DNA from: SG8-40 sp963792855
GTDB lineage: Bacteria > Pseudomonadota > Gammaproteobacteria > Burkholderiales > Eutrophovitaceae
NCBI GenBank assembly: GCA_963792855.1
Contig: CAWBXZ010000005.1
Span: 558,001-622,000 of the forward strand
Length of the DNA stretch: 64,000 nucleotides
Direction of reading: 5' to 3'
Shown piece after piece: positions 56,266-64,000 of this stretch. The position numbers and the translations under genes are program-made. Each line of letters begins with the position of its first letter. Within the stretch, counting starts at the first letter, position 1. Under the pieces are notes generated by a model, which worked only from the letters and a program-made list of their open reading frames with translations, was not told where the DNA came from and ran no database searches.

Positions 56266-57038
56266 TGGCACGCAGAATCGTTCTTTTGGTTGCTCTGATC
56301 TCGGCCGTACTCGGCCTCGCAGGGTGCACTGCGCTCCAGTTGCGTGACGCCAATAGTCAGTTAACTACCTATTACTATGCCAAACAGGAGGCCGTCAAGA
56401 ATGGCGACTTTGAGATGATCGCGAGTGCGTTCTCGTCACTCTCGACACTCGCCGCCGGCGCGGCGGAGCAGGCCAAAAAAGAGAAGAATGTCATGAACCA
56501 GATCTCGTTTTACCGAATCGCTGCGACCGCCGCTTGGCAGGCAGAGGATAAGAGAGCGCTTGAGTACGGCACCGACGGTCAGAAACTCTGCAATGAGGGT
56601 GAAAATTTTCAGAACACGCCGAGAGATTGCGGGATGTTGGCCGTAATCCCGACACTTGCGAGCATCGACGAGACAACGAAGCGGCTCGATGCTCTAAAGG
56701 AGAAGACGGAACCATTCGATTATGAGGCCAGCTCGCCGGATGCGGCCGAGGCCGAAGCCATCTTCTCCAATTATGTCGAGGCGCTGAACAGGCTGGTCAA
56801 GACCCGACCGAACCTCCACGACAAAGGAGCCCATCCCGATTTTCTGAAAGCGGTTGACACCAACCTTGTTAAGCTGGTCTGCGAAAACATGGTGACCGCT
56901 AACGGGTTGGTGGCACTTACCGAGTCAAACACAATCGCTGAGAGCAGGGCGACAACCGGTGATGCGGATTGTCTGTTGATAAAATCTGGCGTCGATCCAG
57001 CGATGATCGGCTGCAAGGCCGGCGAATGCCGACCCTGA
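56262..57038 (+). CDS. Uncharacterised lipoprotein coupled to the 604-residue protein
   Basis: A 258-residue lipoprotein (ARRIVLLVALISAVLGLAGC, lipobox LAGC at about residue 21) with a helical mature part, including YYYAKQEAVKNGDFEMIA and FYRIAATAAWQAEDKRALEY (tetratricopeptide-like), and six further cysteines, five of them near the last two-thirds (LCNEGENF, DCGML, LVCENM, DCLLI, GCKAGEC). The ATG overlaps the previous stop. A second Met follows at once. The protein would sit in the periplasmic face of a membrane; the partner with 604 residues appears cytoplasmic, unless that one is exported by an unrecognised route. Confidence 0.7.
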   Translation: MMARRIVLLVALISAVLGLAGCTALQLRDANSQLTTYYYAKQEAVKNGDFEMIASAFSSLSTLAAGAAEQAKKEKNVMNQISFYRIAATAAWQAEDKRALEYGTDGQKLCNEGENFQNTPRDCGMLAVIPTLASIDETTKRLDALKEKTEPFDYEASSPDAAEAEAIFSNYVEALNRLVKTRPNLHDKGAHPDFLKAVDTNLVKLVCENMVTANGLVALTESNTIAESRATTGDADCLLIKSGVDPAMIGCKAGECRP

Positions 57039-57281
57039 GAGGTGCGGGTAACTGCCGCGTATTCTCGCTCCCGAGAAGAAGATGAGCGCCTTTGGCGAGG
57101 ACAGATCAATGTTTTCGATGGCAAGGTGTAGTCCTTGTTCCGAGCTTGCCTGCTTGCTGTGTGGATTACCGGGTCAGCGCTCTTTACGCAAGACCGATAA
57201 ACACCCTTGGGTCGGTTGCAGATAGTGACCTCAATCCGCTGTCATTTCACTGAAGAATTTACATGGATAGAGAGATCCATG

Positions 57282-57701
57282 ATGAGGAAGCCACTATTTG
57301 CAGTACTGTGGATCGGCGTGGTCGCACTTCTGGAGGCTACACCGCTGTACGCGGTCGAAGAAATTCTTGAAATCACCGGCCAAATCCTTGAGGTACAAAA
57401 CGCTAACGCAACGATTGTCACCATCTCGGTTCCGAAAGAAGGAGATGTCCCGATTTCGAACGAGGGCAAGGGTAAGGAGCTGAAGAAACGTGTTTATCGT
57501 GTCGGCCTGGGTGATTGTGATTGTCGCGATCGCCATGGGAATTTACGACGGGTGGATGAGATGAAACGAAAAGACCTGAACGCGCATCTTTTCGGGTGCA
57601 GACCGAAGCGGATTCGAGTGGGTCATGCCAGCGCTGTGAGGATAGCAAGTGGCGAACACCGAATACGGAAAAATCAATCTCTTCTACAGCTATGCGCATG
57701 A
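57282..57701 (+). CDS. Exported small protein overlapping a TIR gene
   Basis: A frame of 139 residues from MRKPLFAVLWIGVVALLEAT, a signal peptide ending PLYA, then EEILEITGQILEVQNANATI. The second half (LGDCDCRDRHGNLRRVDEM) is unusual and Arg/Cys rich, and the last 18 codons overlap the TIR gene start at 57649. In the alternative frame, an AAGGAG and GTG at 57490 would give VFIVSAWVIVIVAIAMGIYD, a good membrane helix, ending at 57564. Possibly the real gene shifts into that frame. Product unknown. Confidence 0.45.
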   Translation: MRKPLFAVLWIGVVALLEATPLYAVEEILEITGQILEVQNANATIVTISVPKEGDVPISNEGKGKELKKRVYRVGLGDCDCRDRHGNLRRVDEMKRKDLNAHLFGCRPKRIRVGHASAVRIASGEHRIRKNQSLLQLCA

Positions 57702-58680
57702 GGATGAGGCAAGCTGTAACGAAGTGATGCAGGCGCTGCAGTTGCTGCGATCCGAAAGCGTGATCAACGAGTGGTACGACCGCCAAATCAGTCCGGGGGA
57801 AAATTGGCGCAAGCTCATCAGCGAGAACCTTGCGCGTTCGAAGATCGTGTTACTGATGATCAGTCCGGATTTTCTCGCGTCGGACTATTGTATGGGAGTG
57901 GAACTAAAGCAGGCACTCGATCGCCACTGGGAGCGGCAGTGCCGCATCGTCCCGGTGATCATTCGCGATTGTCGCTGGACCAAGACCAAATTCGGCAGTT
58001 TTCAGGCGCTACCAACAGACGGCAAGCCGATAGCGGAGTGGGGTAACAAGACCGAAGCGTTTACCAATATCGCCGAAGGCATTCGCGCGGTGTGCCGGGA
58101 CATTGTCGATTGGGAAAATCCCTACCGACGTTGCTCGGTCGGCGACTGGACGGAAACGGAGCAGACGATGCTCGACAAGCGCTCCGGGCAACGCATTACG
58201 ATTACCGTGGAATTACGCGTTCTGGCTAAAAGCACGAAGAAGCAGCGTGCGACGGTTGGTTTCACTGCAAGGCGCAACGGACAGATTATTCCTGTCAGCG
58301 AGTTCCTGCCGGCCGGATTTTCGGGGGGCACCTATCAGATAGGTGCAGACCGAATTACGATTCCGCTGGACACCCCACTGGAAGACAACCTCGGCAGCTT
58401 CATGCGCCAGCTTGGCGCGAATCTGCCGCGCAACGCCGAAGTCGAGAAGAATGAAACTGGCCGTGGGGAGCAGAAACTTTCGATCGGCGGGAAATCCTAC
58501 TATTGTTCCTGGATGGGTTACGAGGTGCGGATTGCGGCAGGCATGGATGAACTGGTCTGCAACGGCAAGACATGGCGCTGCATTGACGTGCCACTGGATG
58601 GCATCGTCAAGTCAGAGCAGGAAACGCCTTTCACCAAAACAAAAACCGTACTAATCGATTACGGATTTGGAGCACGTTAG
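57649..58680 (+). CDS. TIR-domain protein with C-terminal unknown domain
   Basis: 343 residues, GTG start preceded by a GAGGA site. Residues about 8-150 are a TIR domain: INLFYSYAHEDEASCNEVMQ, EWYDRQISPGENWRKLISEN, SKIVLLMISPDFLASDYCMG and VELKQAL with the likely catalytic Glu. In bacteria such domains often cleave NAD+ or make NAD-derived signals. The C-terminal 190 residues, including TVGFTARRNGQIIPVSEFLP and CSWMGYEVRIAAGMD, are not recognised. Apparent substrate-binding residues are intact. It is the first of four TIR loci here. Confidence 0.87.
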   Translation: MANTEYGKINLFYSYAHEDEASCNEVMQALQLLRSESVINEWYDRQISPGENWRKLISENLARSKIVLLMISPDFLASDYCMGVELKQALDRHWERQCRIVPVIIRDCRWTKTKFGSFQALPTDGKPIAEWGNKTEAFTNIAEGIRAVCRDIVDWENPYRRCSVGDWTETEQTMLDKRSGQRITITVELRVLAKSTKKQRATVGFTARRNGQIIPVSEFLPAGFSGGTYQIGADRITIPLDTPLEDNLGSFMRQLGANLPRNAEVEKNETGRGEQKLSIGGKSYYCSWMGYEVRIAAGMDELVCNGKTWRCIDVPLDGIVKSEQETPFTKTKTVLIDYGFGAR

Positions 58681-58857
58681 CGATTCAGCCGGCGGCCTGA
58701 GGGCCGTCGACAAATTATGTGCGGCTGCTTCGGAATGTGATCCCGAAACGCGGCACGTTATCCGGTCGTGTTGCATGGGAAGAGGCGTTCGCGGTAGAAA
58801 ACCCGTGTTCCCCTTTGACTTGCTCAACCGGCAATTGCTAACTCGGAGGATGCAGAG

Positions 58858-59504
58858 ATGATGCTAAGAGAGGGAGGCGGGAGGAGAACAACCCAGCCAG
58901 ACACCTTCATCAGTCACTCCTCGCGCGACAAAGCGGCCGCATTGCGTTTGGCCACCACGTTCAATTTCTGCACTCTCGACGTGTGGCTGGACGACTGGGA
59001 ACTTGAGGTTGGCCAGAGCTTGACAGACGAGATTGCCAAGGCAATGGAGGACTCCATGTTCATAGAGATTCTCATCACCGCGAGCTATAACAAGACGGTC
59101 TGGACCAAGACGGAATATAAAAAAACGCTAGCGCGCGAACAATAAGAACGCCGCAATGTCATGCTTCCGTTGATTATCGGATAAGCAGAGATTCTCGATT
59201 TTATCCAAGACAAGATCTACATTGACCTGCGAACGGATTATCTCTCCGGGATCCCCAATCTCGTCGAGATGATTCATGGGCTCTCGCTGCTGCACCACCT
59301 CAAAGCGTGAGAGACGTTTGGGATTTGCTTGAGTCAATCGGATTTGCTCCGTATGTCGTGCTTGGCAAGGATGATTTCGACGAGATGTTCAAGCATGGCG
59401 AGAACCTGATAAGGGATGATTACGCGCAGCTCAATCCGCAGGCACTTCTCGATAGTCCATGTGTCTCGGGCCATGTCAAGACACTCGTGCAGGAGTTATT
59501 CTAA
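58858..59504 (+). pseudogene. TIR-domain gene interrupted by two in-frame TAA codons
   Basis: The frame starting MMLREGGGRRTTQPDTFISH gives a TIR domain (HSSRDKAAALRL, VWLDDWELEVGQSLTDEIAK, KTEYKKTLAREQ) up to a TAA at 59143-59145, and continues in the same frame with ERRNVMLPLIIG, a second TAA at 59182-59184 and AEILDFIQDKIYIDLRTDYL to a stop at 59308-59310. Replacement of each TAA by a sense codon would restore a continuous TIR. A GTG frame at 59307-59504 (VRDVWDLLESIGFAPYVVLG, then DDFDEMFKHG) overlaps by GTGA and may be the original C-terminal part in a shifted frame. Probably a pseudogene. Confidence 0.78.
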
Positions 59505-59942
59505 ATGTCCACGTTGGCGGATTGTCGGACCTCAATTGCCAGACTCCGTCAGTGGAGGTAATTGCGCCTTGCCATTCGCGCAAACTGACCTCGAAGCGCG
59601 CGCCGCAGATTCAGTTGCTGATGAATATGCGAAGCCTGCCGGAAACGTCGAACTTGCCGCTTCCTCTATCAATGAGGTCTCGTCAGGCATGCAGCGCATC
59701 ATTTTGTATAGAACGAGATGCCGGCGGCGAACCGGGGGTAGGCCCTGAATTTTTCCCGGAATCGACGGATTTCCTGGAGTCAAGCGACTAACAGCTTGCC
59801 AGCGTCGTGCATGACCTGAATAATTTGTTTCACTGCGGCTTCGGTTACGGCACACCGTGCGAGGTCATCCGACGCGCGCTCAGTGGTGTGTACGGACTGT
59901 AAAATCAACCTGAAATAGTGACGTCGAAAGGAGATGACAGCG
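59505..59942. other. 438-base non-coding stretch between TIR loci
   Basis: No convincing gene; short frames on both strands are Arg/Ser rich. Possibly decayed remains of the interrupted TIR locus. The last bases carry an AAAGGAG ribosome site for the next TIR gene. Confidence 0.4.
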
Positions 59943-60896
59943 ATGGTCTTTCCGTGGAGCAAATCACGCAGCGACAAGATCTTTATCAACTATCGTCGTG
60001 ATGATGCGGGCGGGTTCGCCGGCCGCCTGTCGGATACGCTGGCCAACTATTTCGGGCGCAGTCGGGTTTTTCGCGACGTCACGGATATCGACTACGGCCA
60101 CGACTTCTCGCAAGTGATCGATCAAAAGTTGTCAGAGTCGGGGGCTGTGGTGGTGCTCATCGGCGAGAAGTGGTGCTCGGTGACAGACAGGGAAGGGAAG
60201 CGGCGACTGGATGATCCGAGCGATTACGTGTGCCGTGAAATTGCGGCCGCGTTGGAAAGCAAGGTGCCAGTCGTCCCCGTGTTGATCGGCGACGCCACGA
60301 TGCCCCGGCTGGACGAGCTGCCCGAGACGCTGGGCGAACTCACCCGGCGCAACGCCATGACGTTAACAGACGAGCGTTGGGACTTCGACGTGAACCGCCT
60401 GGCAAAAGTGCTGGCGATCGATGTGCCCGGTTCAGTGGCCCAAAGAAAACTCGATCTTTTGAAGTCGATGGCGCTGCTGCTGCTGTTCGCATCCGGAGCT
60501 TATGCGACAGTCGCCTTTTGTGCGGCAGTGGGCAGCTTGTTCTGCCCGGAGGGGCCATCATTCTTTTGCCCTGAAGTGGATGGGTCGGCGCTTTTGGAAG
60601 CCGGAATGAAGAGGGCCGGATTTTCGCCGCTAAAGGCCGCGCTTCCGTTCATCGCAATCACTTTGGCAGGCACGCTGACACTGGTTGCCGCGCCCTTGAT
60701 GGAGGAGTTGAAGCGAAAGTTCGCCTTGGCGGCCACGTCGCTGTCCTACTTGGGCACACTGGGGACGTTCATCTATTACACAACGAAGAACGCGGACATG
60801 CCGTCCACGAGTTTGGTTGTCAGTTTCGGCGCGTCAACAATCATCATCATGGGCATGCTCGTACTGATGAGCCTGGCCGCATTCAGGGCTAAGTAG
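59943..60896 (+). CDS. TIR-domain protein with four C-terminal membrane helices
   Basis: 317 residues. Start at 59943 is favoured by AAAGGAG nine bases upstream; ATG at 59934 lies immediately after that site and is too close. TIR motifs: DKIFINYRRDDAGGFAGRL, RVFRDVTDIDYGHDFSQVID, GAVVVLIGEKWCSV and VCREIAAAL (candidate catalytic Glu). After residue 175 come four hydrophobic segments: MALLLLFASGAYATVAF, PFIAITLAGTLTLVAAPL, SLSYLGTLGTFIYY and GASTIIIMGMLVLMSLAAF. The TIR enzyme would thus be held at the inner membrane, facing the cytoplasm. Confidence 0.85.
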   Translation: MVFPWSKSRSDKIFINYRRDDAGGFAGRLSDTLANYFGRSRVFRDVTDIDYGHDFSQVIDQKLSESGAVVVLIGEKWCSVTDREGKRRLDDPSDYVCREIAAALESKVPVVPVLIGDATMPRLDELPETLGELTRRNAMTLTDERWDFDVNRLAKVLAIDVPGSVAQRKLDLLKSMALLLLFASGAYATVAFCAAVGSLFCPEGPSFFCPEVDGSALLEAGMKRAGFSPLKAALPFIAITLAGTLTLVAAPLMEELKRKFALAATSLSYLGTLGTFIYYTTKNADMPSTSLVVSFGASTIIIMGMLVLMSLAAFRAK

Positions 60897-61192
60897 GGTC
60901 CGGCCAGATATCGGTATTACCAAGTTTTAGTAGGCCACGCGTCGCGCAGCCCGGAATGTACTCCAGGTGCCGCGGCATACGAAGTGGGGTTAGGGCGAAT
61001 AAAATCGGGGGAAGCCCGATTGTGTAGAAGATCCGGATGTTACGGGGCCAAGCTGAGTCGATTACGTAGTGGTTGGCTTTGTGAAAGCCCTCATTTGTTT
61101 GGATAATCCGCGAGATTTGAGCACTACAACCCGACATGGCGTCTTGCTAAGCTGGCGGCTGTAATCGGGAGAAGTGGGTTAGTGGAGGGGTC

Positions 61193-61999
61193 ATGCAACT
61201 CTTTGTGTCTTATGCAACAGAGGACCGTAACGAGGCAGAGCAGATCGCACTTGCATTGGGTCCGGCGCACCAGGTGTTCTTTGACCGTGATTCGTTGCCA
61301 CCGGGAGGCGATTTCAACACGAGGATACGTGCGGCGATCGCGAATGCCGATGGAATGATCTTCCTGATCAGCCCCGATTCGGTTCAACCGGGTAGCTACT
61401 CGCTGACCGAACTGGAGTTGGCAAAGGACAAGTGGGGTCACCCGTTGGGTCGCGTCCTGCCGGTCATGGCAAGAGCGACTGACTTCCACGCCATACCCAA
61501 TTTCCTGAAAGCCGTAACCATTTTGGAAACGAAGGGAAATCTGGCGGCCGAGATCGCTGCGGCTGTAGAAAAAATGTGGAGTCCTCGCCCCATAATTTCC
61601 GGTCTGAGTGGCTTTGCGCATCTCGTTGATGCATCAGCGCAGGATTTACAGGGTGCTTCGCGTGAGCGTCGGAAAGAAATTGCGCAATATCTGAACGAGA
61701 TCCACGCTCTACTCATCGATGCGCACAAAGTGCTGGAGCAGGGCGAGATTCCTCATGGTATGTGCGAGGAGATCCTCGAATCCGGCAAGCGGTTGATCAA
61801 AACGATTGGCGATGCAGTCGACCCCGACGACATCGATGCATTGAGAGAACAACTGGAAACGGCGCATCGAGTCGAGTACCTGCTCGTCGACATTACTGAT
61901 CCGGAAGAACGCGCCAAGACGCTTGCCGAACTGGAGCGCGCTTCCGGGACTTTCCGTGCCATCGCCCGAGCATTGCAGGCCTCTCCTCCTCCGGGCTAG
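61193..61999 (+). CDS. TIR-domain protein with helical C-terminal region
   Basis: 268 residues, GGAGGGG ribosome site upstream. Residues 1-130 are a TIR domain: MQLFVSYATEDRNEAEQIAL, VFFDRDSLPPGGDFNTRIRA, ADGMIFLISPDSVQPGSYSL and TELELAKDKW, which places a glutamate in the usual NAD-cleaving position. The C-terminal 130 residues are helical and acidic (QDLQGASRERRKEIAQYLNE, EEILESGKRLIKTIGDAV), perhaps a coiled-coil or dimerisation region. It precedes the TPR-patatin gene by 343 bases and so may be co-regulated. Confidence 0.87.
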   Translation: MQLFVSYATEDRNEAEQIALALGPAHQVFFDRDSLPPGGDFNTRIRAAIANADGMIFLISPDSVQPGSYSLTELELAKDKWGHPLGRVLPVMARATDFHAIPNFLKAVTILETKGNLAAEIAAAVEKMWSPRPIISGLSGFAHLVDASAQDLQGASRERRKEIAQYLNEIHALLIDAHKVLEQGEIPHGMCEEILESGKRLIKTIGDAVDPDDIDALREQLETAHRVEYLLVDITDPEERAKTLAELERASGTFRAIARALQASPPPG

Positions 62000-62342
<343 letters not shown>

Positions 62343-64000
62343 ATGAGTCAGACCATGGACAACGCGAGAAGAATCCTGAAAGGCGAACTGCCTTGCCCGC
62401 GGGATGAAGCGCTGAAGCGTCTTATCAAGGAGCTCAAAGGTGAATTCGAGTTCGGTCCTGCGCGCAAGGTGCTGACCAAGGCACGTGCACAGGAGCCAAC
62501 CAGTACGTGGGTGATTCAACAGCTGGCGCTTTGTACGTACAAGGACGAAGAGCTGCTGGCTAGCACGCGCTTTGTGGATGCCCTGGCTTTGCTCAGAGAG
62601 ATCGGGCTGAGCGATCCGGAAGAGGTGATCAAGGAGAAGGGAATTCAACCAAAGACGCTTCCGGAAACGCTGGCACTCGGTGGTGCGGTGTACAAGCGCA
62701 TGTGGGAGCATGGCGGGCAGCTCGAGCACTTGCACCAGGGGCTTTTTTTCTACCGCGCCGCATGGGATCGTGACACCACGCAAGACAAGGAGATAGATCA
62801 GGGATACGGGGGCGTTAACGCCGCGTATATATTTGACTTGCTGGCGGCGAGAGCGACGACCATCGCTGTTCGCGGTGGCACCAGACCAGAGGATGCGATC
62901 GAGGCGAACGAGCTACGCCAGAAGGCGCGCGCGTTGCGTGAAGAGATGGCGGCGATCGTTCCGAGGCTCGGCAAGAAGGACACAGGTCTCAATACCCAAT
63001 ACTGGTATGTCGTCACGCTGGCTGAGATCTATTTCGGTCTCGGGCAATACGAGGAGGCCGGAAAGTGGCTGAGCGCCGCGCGCGAAGCCAAACCGGTGGA
63101 GTGGGAACAGCAAACGGCTTTTAAGCAACTGGTTTCATTGGCGCGCCTGCATGGCTGCCACCCACCCGCCGAAGGTTCGGCCGTGGAAACCTGGCATCCC
63201 GCGTGGCAGGCCCTTCAAAAATTCCTGCAAGAGGGGACCGAAGCGGCGCTCTCGTGTTACCGCGGCAAGGTGGGATTGGCTTTGTCCGGCGGTGGTTTTC
63301 GTGCGTCTTTTTTTCATCTCGGCGTGCTCGCCCGGCTGGCTGAGATGGACGTTCTGAGAGCCGTCGAGGCGCTGTCTACCGTGTCCGGAGGCAGCATCGT
63401 CGGTGCGCACTACTACCTTGAGGTCCAGGAGATTCTCAAGAAAGAGACGGACGAAGCCATTGCCCGGCACCAGTATGTTGAAGTGGTTCGCCGCGTGCAG
63501 GCGCGTTTTCTCGCCGGCGTTCAACGCAACATGCGCATGCGCGCTCTGGCAAGCCTGGGCGCGAATCTGCGGATGATCTTCTCCAAGGAGTACTCGCGCA
63601 GCCATCGACTCGGAGAATTGTATGAGGAGAACCTCTACAAATGCATTGGGAAGAACGCGCAGCAACGGACCGAGCCGCGCACGATGCCGGAGTTGCTTGT
63701 CAAACCGGCAGGCCAACCGGACAGCCACCCATTCAAGCCGAAATTTTCCAACTGGCGACGACGGGCCAAGGTGCCGGTATTGCTGCTGAACACGACGTCG
63801 CTCAACTCGGGCCATAGCTGGCATTTCACCGGGCGATGGATGGGCGAGCCCCCGGGGTCGATTGGCACGGAAATCGATGTCAATGAGCGTTACCGTCGCC
63901 TTTGGTACGAGCAGGCGCCCAAAGACGAACACAAGAATTACCGGCTCGGTTACGCGGTAGCGGCCTCATCCTGTGTGCCCGGGCTATTTGCGCCGCTGGT
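62343..64000 (+). CDS. Helical-repeat (TPR-like)/patatin phospholipase, 3' end outside window
   Basis: Open frame of at least 552 codons to the right edge, with GAGGAG before the ATG. Residues 1-300 are helical, TPR-like: ARKVLTKARAQEPTSTWVIQ, ETLALGGAVYKRMWEHGG, LAEIYFGLGQYEEAGKWL. This resembles the TRAFs-binding (DUF4071/TPR-S) domain that accompanies bacterial conflict genes, by eye. From about 309 follows a patatin domain: LALSGGGFRASFFHLGVLA (oxyanion loop) and STVSGGSIVGAHYY (nucleophile Ser). The catalytic Asp is beyond the edge. Patatins cleave membrane phospholipids. Located after four TIR loci, it is a plausible effector. Confidence 0.85.
   Translation, partial: MSQTMDNARRILKGELPCPRDEALKRLIKELKGEFEFGPARKVLTKARAQEPTSTWVIQQLALCTYKDEELLASTRFVDALALLREIGLSDPEEVIKEKGIQPKTLPETLALGGAVYKRMWEHGGQLEHLHQGLFFYRAAWDRDTTQDKEIDQGYGGVNAAYIFDLLAARATTIAVRGGTRPEDAIEANELRQKARALREEMAAIVPRLGKKDTGLNTQYWYVVTLAEIYFGLGQYEEAGKWLSAAREAKPVEWEQQTAFKQLVSLARLHGCHPPAEGSAVETWHPAWQALQKFLQEGTEAALSCYRGKVGLALSGGGFRASFFHLGVLARLAEMDVLRAVEALSTVSGGSIVGAHYYLEVQEILKKETDEAIARHQYVEVVRRVQARFLAGVQRNMRMRALASLGANLRMIFSKEYSRSHRLGELYEENLYKCIGKNAQQRTEPRTMPELLVKPAGQPDSHPFKPKFSNWRRRAKVPVLLLNTTSLNSGHSWHFTGRWMGEPPGSIGTEIDVNERYRRLWYEQAPKDEHKNYRLGYAVAASSCVPGLFAPL

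Noticed and set aside
58858..59310. Alternative genetic code reading TAA as an amino acid
   Set aside because: All other genes in the window end normally at TAA, TAG or TGA; two stops in one TIR gene are better explained by decay or sequence error.

Overview
The window is a high-GC proteobacterial chromosome segment. Lipoprotein boxes, a Pal-type OmpA lipoprotein, an ScsB/DsbD-like exporter, a fused MFS-acyltransferase (Aas-like) and a complete LivGFKHM-type importer indicate a Gram-negative cell. The mix of Baeyer-Villiger-type monooxygenase, PQQ dehydrogenase, molybdenum hydroxylase and acyl-CoA genes fits a metabolically versatile (possibly marine or soil) gammaproteobacterium. That placement is inference; no rRNA or tRNA gene was recognised.

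Layout. 1-5000: end of glpK, a ParA-like ATPase, a small conserved protein, a Pal-like lipoprotein and a coiled-coil envelope protein. 5.1-9.7 kb: a five-gene branched-chain-amino-acid-type ABC importer (two ATPases, binding lipoprotein, two permeases); the second ATPase has Arg in place of the Walker A Lys. 10-16.7 kb: GNAT protein, CoA-transferase-like pair, multi-helix channel-like protein, an SnoaL-like plus D-cysteine desulfhydrase-like pair, and a secreted HExxH protein. 17.1-23 kb: ScsB-like reductant exporter with a periplasmic thioredoxin-fold partner, a frame-disrupted MFS-PlsC fusion and a YdcF-type membrane protein. 23.1-31.9 kb: a minus-strand operon for a CoxLMS-type molybdenum hydroxylase with acyl-CoA ligase and enoyl-CoA hydratase, a divergent CoxG-like gene and a WYL regulator. 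32.2-42.7 kb: small secreted proteins, an orphan binding lipoprotein, a DUF932-like gene preceded by tandem repeats, a Spy/LTxxQ protein, a frame-disrupted aroE, a PQQ dehydrogenase, a flavin monooxygenase, a GFA protein and an SnoaL-like protein.

43-64 kb is accessory in character. It holds a SAM-cyclase-ATPase-TPR signalling protein, a secreted protein built of three repeats of a TSNPHRNDVYDIY-type motif, a second GFA protein, and a GNAT-deacetylase fusion. These are followed by a papain-like protease fused to an alpha/beta hydrolase, a contractile tail sheath with a truncated tail tube, an uncharacterised 604-residue protein coupled to a lipoprotein, four TIR-domain loci (one broken by in-frame stops), and a TPR-like/patatin phospholipase that runs off the right edge. 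TIR enzymes next to a patatin effector with a helical-repeat sensor-like front end resemble the logic of NAD-signal immune systems. The stretch 49978-64000 is my best candidate for a poorly described conflict or injection-derived system.

Three conserved genes (Aas-like, CoxL-CoxG fusion, aroE) each carry exactly one extra base in a short homopolymer. This may reflect assembly indels rather than true pseudogenes.
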